Shown here in pieces: positions 11,755-12,434 of a stretch of DNA of 12,434 nt. The stretch covers positions 1 through 12,434 of the forward strand of contig JAFTMP010000185.1 in the NCBI GenBank assembly GCA_017452335.1, in the 5' to 3' direction. The translations under genes and the position numbers were made by a program. Positions within the stretch are counted from its first letter, which is position 1. Each line of letters begins with the position of its first letter. Source of the DNA: Clostridia bacterium (GTDB taxonomy: Bacteria > Bacillota > Clostridia > Oscillospirales > CAG-272). The notes under the pieces are model-generated. The model was given only the letters and a program-made list of their open reading frames with translations, was not told the DNA's origin and did not search any database.

Positions 11755-12434
11755 ATGTCTTTGACAACCAACAAGTATGTTAATTCTTGGATTGAAGAAA
11801 TGGCTGCGATGACTCAGCCCGATCAGATCGTATGGATCGATGGCACTGAGGAACAGGCTGAGGCTCTGCGTGCTGAAGCTTGCGCAACCGGCGAAATCAT
11901 CAAACTGAATGAAGAACTCCTTCCCAACTGCTACCTGCACAGAACTGCTGTAAACGACGTTGCTCGTGTAGAAGGCAGAACCTATATCTGCACGCCCACT
12001 AAGGAAGAGGCAGGCAACATCAACAACTGGATGGCTCCCGATGAAATGTATGCTAAGCTGAACAAGCTGTACACCGGCTCCATGAAGGGTCGTACCATGT
12101 ACGTTATTCCTTACTCCATGGGCGTTGTAGGCTCTGACTTTGCAAAGTACGGTATCGAGCTGACCGACTCCATCTACGTTGTTCTGAACATGCTCATTAT
12201 GACCCGCGTTGGCACCAACGTTCTGGAAGCTCTGGGCGATAGCCCCGACTACATCAAGGGTCTGCACGCACGTGCTGACATCGACGAAGAGAACAGATAT
12301 ATCACTCACTTCCCTCAGGATAACACCATTATGTCCGTTAACTCCGGTTACGGCGGAAACGTTCTGCTGGGCAAGAAGTGCTTCGCTCTGCGTATTGCTT
12401 CCTATCTGGGCCGCAAGGAAGGCTGGATGGCTGA
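11755..12434 (+). CDS. pckG: Phosphoenolpyruvate carboxykinase (GTP), 3' end missing
   Basis: Interconverts oxaloacetate and PEP with GTP/GDP (EC 4.1.1.32), in the cytosol, for gluconeogenesis or, in many anaerobes, CO2 fixation towards oxaloacetate. The first 226 codons are present, out of an expected roughly 600, and the frame runs off the window. Recognisable GTP-type segments are ARVEGRTYICTPTKEEAGN (70-88), NNWMAP (90-95), MKGRTMYVIPYSMG (110-123), ELTDS (135-139), SGYGGN (197-202) and LLGKKCFALRIAS (204-216). The ATP-type enzyme lacks these. The nucleotide-binding P-loop and catalytic histidine lie beyond the window. The start ATG has AAGAGGT about ten bases upstream, with MSLTTNKYV a plausible N-terminus. 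Codon choice is noticeably biased (CTG for Leu, GCT for Ala, AAG for Lys), as expected for a highly expressed gene. Confidence 0.96.
   Translation, partial: MSLTTNKYVNSWIEEMAAMTQPDQIVWIDGTEEQAEALRAEACATGEIIKLNEELLPNCYLHRTAVNDVARVEGRTYICTPTKEEAGNINNWMAPDEMYAKLNKLYTGSMKGRTMYVIPYSMGVVGSDFAKYGIELTDSIYVVLNMLIMTRVGTNVLEALGDSPDYIKGLHARADIDEENRYITHFPQDNTIMSVNSGYGGNVLLGKKCFALRIASYLGRKEGWMA

Noticed and set aside
11536..12309. Long minus-strand open frame of 257 codons opposite ksgA and pckG
   Set aside because: It lies opposite two clearly coding genes, has no family motifs, and is explained by the biased codon use of pckG leaving the opposite strand free of stops.
1..12434. CRISPR arrays, insertion sequences, phage genes or attachment sites
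   Set aside because: No regularly spaced repeats, transposase or integrase genes, or terminal repeats were found. The tRNA gene is complete with no duplicated 3' end seen nearby.

Overview
The window looks like chromosome of a moderate-GC Bacillota, most likely a gut-type member of the class Clostridia. This rests on near-consensus sigma-A promoters, strong AGGAGG-type ribosome binding sites, a GTP-type PEP carboxykinase, and a dlt-like envelope operon encoded with lipoproteins. Finer placement is not possible from the sequence alone. No mobile element, CRISPR array or rRNA gene is visible.

Layout. (1) Positions 1-516 hold the 3' end of an AqpZ-type aquaporin gene, followed by a terminator. 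(2) A textbook promoter at 674-702 starts a plus-strand operon from 815 to 7872. In order it encodes a lipoprotein with two Ig-like domains and a transglutaminase-like domain, an Asp/Glu-racemase-family enzyme, a DltA-like amino-acid adenylation enzyme, a small carrier protein, an AlgI-type MBOAT acyltransferase, and a membrane-anchored SGNH/DltD-like protein. The last of these is joined in frame to what looks like a separate lipoprotein. (3) A cluster of hairpins at 7868-8065 ends the operon. (4) A second promoter at 8095-8122 drives a cytosolic SGNH/GDSL hydrolase, a TatD-family metal-dependent hydrolase and a PrpE/ApaH-like metallophosphoesterase. (5) A bidirectional terminator separates these from a minus-strand tRNA-Thr(CGT). 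Its promoter faces, and overlaps, the promoter of ksgA. (6) ksgA is followed by its neighbour pckG, which has its own promoter and runs off the window.

The most interesting part is the 815-7872 operon. It has the logic of the D-alanylation (dlt) system: an adenylating ligase loads an amino acid onto a carrier protein, an MBOAT protein moves it across the membrane, and an extracellular SGNH-fold protein helps attach it to a surface polymer. Several parts differ from dlt. An Asp/Glu-type racemase gene sits directly before the ligase. The ligase pocket, aligned by eye, has a lysine where DltA has methionine and a glycine where DltA has the cysteine linked to D-Ala selection. The MBOAT protein is AlgI-like in sequence and length. 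The SGNH protein has Cys at the nucleophile position. I infer a surface-modification system that uses an amino acid other than D-alanine, possibly D-glutamate or D-aspartate. I recognise the gene arrangement as recurring in gut Clostridia but know of no characterised function for it. Substrate and acceptor are inference only.
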